Part shown: piece after piece, positions 63,377 to 64,000 of the stretch
Position numbering within the stretch: position 1 is the stretch's first letter
How the letters are laid out: each line of letters begins with the position of its first letter
Notes under the pieces: generated by a model
Databases searched by the model: none
What the model was told of the DNA's origin: nothing
What the model saw: only the letters and a program-made list of their open reading frames with translations
DNA from: Marinobacterium ramblicola
GTDB taxonomy: Bacteria > Pseudomonadota > Gammaproteobacteria > Pseudomonadales > Balneatricaceae
NCBI RefSeq assembly: GCF_019084545.1
Contig: NZ_JAHREP010000020.1
Coordinates: forward strand, 1 to 64,000
Length of the DNA stretch: 64,000 nt
Reading direction: 5' to 3'
Program-made: the position numbers and the translations under genes

Positions 63377-64000
63377 TTAAGCCTTGCACTGCTCATCTCT
63401 AATCAGTGCCGCCAGACGGAAGAAGCCGTGCACCATCTTTGAGAATGGCATCAACAGGAAGAGCGCAAGTACAGCCCCCAGATGCAACGACAGCAGCTCA
63501 TTCAACAGGCGGGTTTCACGCAGGAAGTACAGCGCCAGTCCGCTGGTGCTGACAACGAACAGTAGCAGTACAAAAGCCATCTCCCCGCCCCAAACACGGG
63601 CATCGGCCAATTCCCGGTCCGCTTTCAGCTTAAGGCTCGCCAACCCCAGGGTGCCAATGCTTAGCAGCACACCGCCAGGGATACCAAGCAACTTGGGCAG
63701 GGAAAAGATCCCGTAAGGTGCCGACATCTCCAGCCCGTAGTGCATCAACGTCGCGACCGAGGTCGCGGCAAAACAGAGCAGGAAGCCATACATGGTCGCC
63801 TGATGGTACCGGCGGCGACTGTTCGAGAACGCATCTTCGGCCTCGAAATTACACCCGTCACCATGCCCCCCGGAGAGGTTTTTCATCTTCGCGATGCTGC
63901 CAAACGCACCGACGACGTGACGCCACCTGACCGGCTCTCCGCCGATCGTTTGCCAATACCCCCTCAGCGACAGCAGGATGAGCAGAATCGGCAGGGTAAA
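63377..64000 (-). CDS. tcuB: Tricarballylate utilisation protein TcuB, C-terminal part (runs off the window)
   Basis: The frame is open from the window end (64000) to the stop at 63377, about 207 residues. It encodes several membrane helices of a TcuB/CitB-type membrane protein: YHQATMYGFLLCFAATSVATLMHY and LLNELLSLHLGAVLALFLLMPFSKMVHGFFR with heme-ligand-type histidines. TcuB passes electrons from the flavoprotein TcuA to the quinone pool when tricarballylate is oxidised to cis-aconitate. The Fe-S part would lie beyond the window edge. An internal ATG at 63886 is not the true start. Confidence 0.82.
   Translation of the reverse strand, partial: FTLPILLILLSLRGYWQTIGGEPVRWRHVVGAFGSIAKMKNLSGGHGDGCNFEAEDAFSNSRRRYHQATMYGFLLCFAATSVATLMHYGLEMSAPYGIFSLPKLLGIPGGVLLSIGTLGLASLKLKADRELADARVWGGEMAFVLLLFVVSTSGLALYFLRETRLLNELLSLHLGAVLALFLLMPFSKMVHGFFRLAALIRDEQCKA

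Noticed and set aside
1-64000. tRNA or rRNA genes, CRISPR arrays, insertion sequences, prophage or integron structures
   Set aside because: No cloverleaf-like, rRNA-like or regularly spaced repeat sequence and no transposase, integrase or capsid-type protein was recognised on either strand.

Overview
The window reads as a chromosomal segment of a free-living, probably marine or aquatic gammaproteobacterium of the Pseudomonas/Oceanospirillales type. This rests on gene content: YejK, PyrC, FolE2, the PA2779/PA2778 pair, DUF5062, a GbdR/CdhR-like GlxA regulator, a Hyd-1-type hydrogenase and TTT transporters. GC content is moderately high and genes are densely packed on both strands. I see no rRNA, tRNA, CRISPR array, insertion sequence or phage gene.

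Layout. 1-17 kb: housekeeping and scattered metabolic genes (yejK, an NhaC-type antiporter, a YbaK-type deacylase, an AraC-GyrI regulator, pyrC, MFS, YtoQ, SGNH esterase, 2-hydroxyacid dehydrogenase, UDG family, NMO, YedI/DUF808, SIMPL, flavodoxin). 17-30 kb: folE2 behind a Zur-like operator, ggt, a GlxA regulator with divergent OsmC gene, an HI0933-type flavoprotein, small regulators and membrane proteins. 30-34 kb: an O2-tolerant [NiFe] uptake hydrogenase operon (hyaABC) with a HigA-like gene overlapping its end, and a sigma-54-type promoter plus an upstream dyad in front. 34.8-43.7 kb: a GlxA/AraC regulator, an OpuC-type quaternary-amine ABC importer, a carbon-nitrogen hydrolase, an MmgE/PrpD protein, a LigI-like amidohydrolase and an alpha/beta-hydrolase homologue. 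44-57 kb: a chemoreceptor, prpD, a BNR propeller with a MoaD-like protein, an MFS exporter, rhlE, a dihydrolipoyl-dehydrogenase-like protein, LysE, PA2779/PA2778, FKBP and rhodanese. 57-64 kb: a tricarboxylate uptake and use locus (tcuB, GntR regulator, PrpF-type tautomerase, TctC, fused TctA-TctB, universal stress protein).

The most interesting signals are regulatory. Direct repeats of GTCG half-sites phased at exactly 21 bp occur in three intergenic regions of the 34.8-43.8 kb module: at the regulator, ahead of the importer operon, and ahead of the hydrolase. They define a candidate regulon for an undescribed catabolic pathway of a quaternary amine or related compound. A second repeat, two CTGTCA at 11-bp spacing, occurs once in front of each of two transcription units in the tricarboxylate locus. 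The hydrogenase has a -24/-12 element with a dyad about 157 bp upstream of the expected transcription start.

A second theme is gene decay without visible mobile elements: a truncated FIST gene with an internally deleted GGDEF gene, a frameshifted nitrilase (about 7 bp lost), a DUF817 tail, a LysE gene with an in-frame internal deletion, a GFA stub, a small gene broken at a GT repeat, and an alpha/beta hydrolase whose nucleophile position is Gly.
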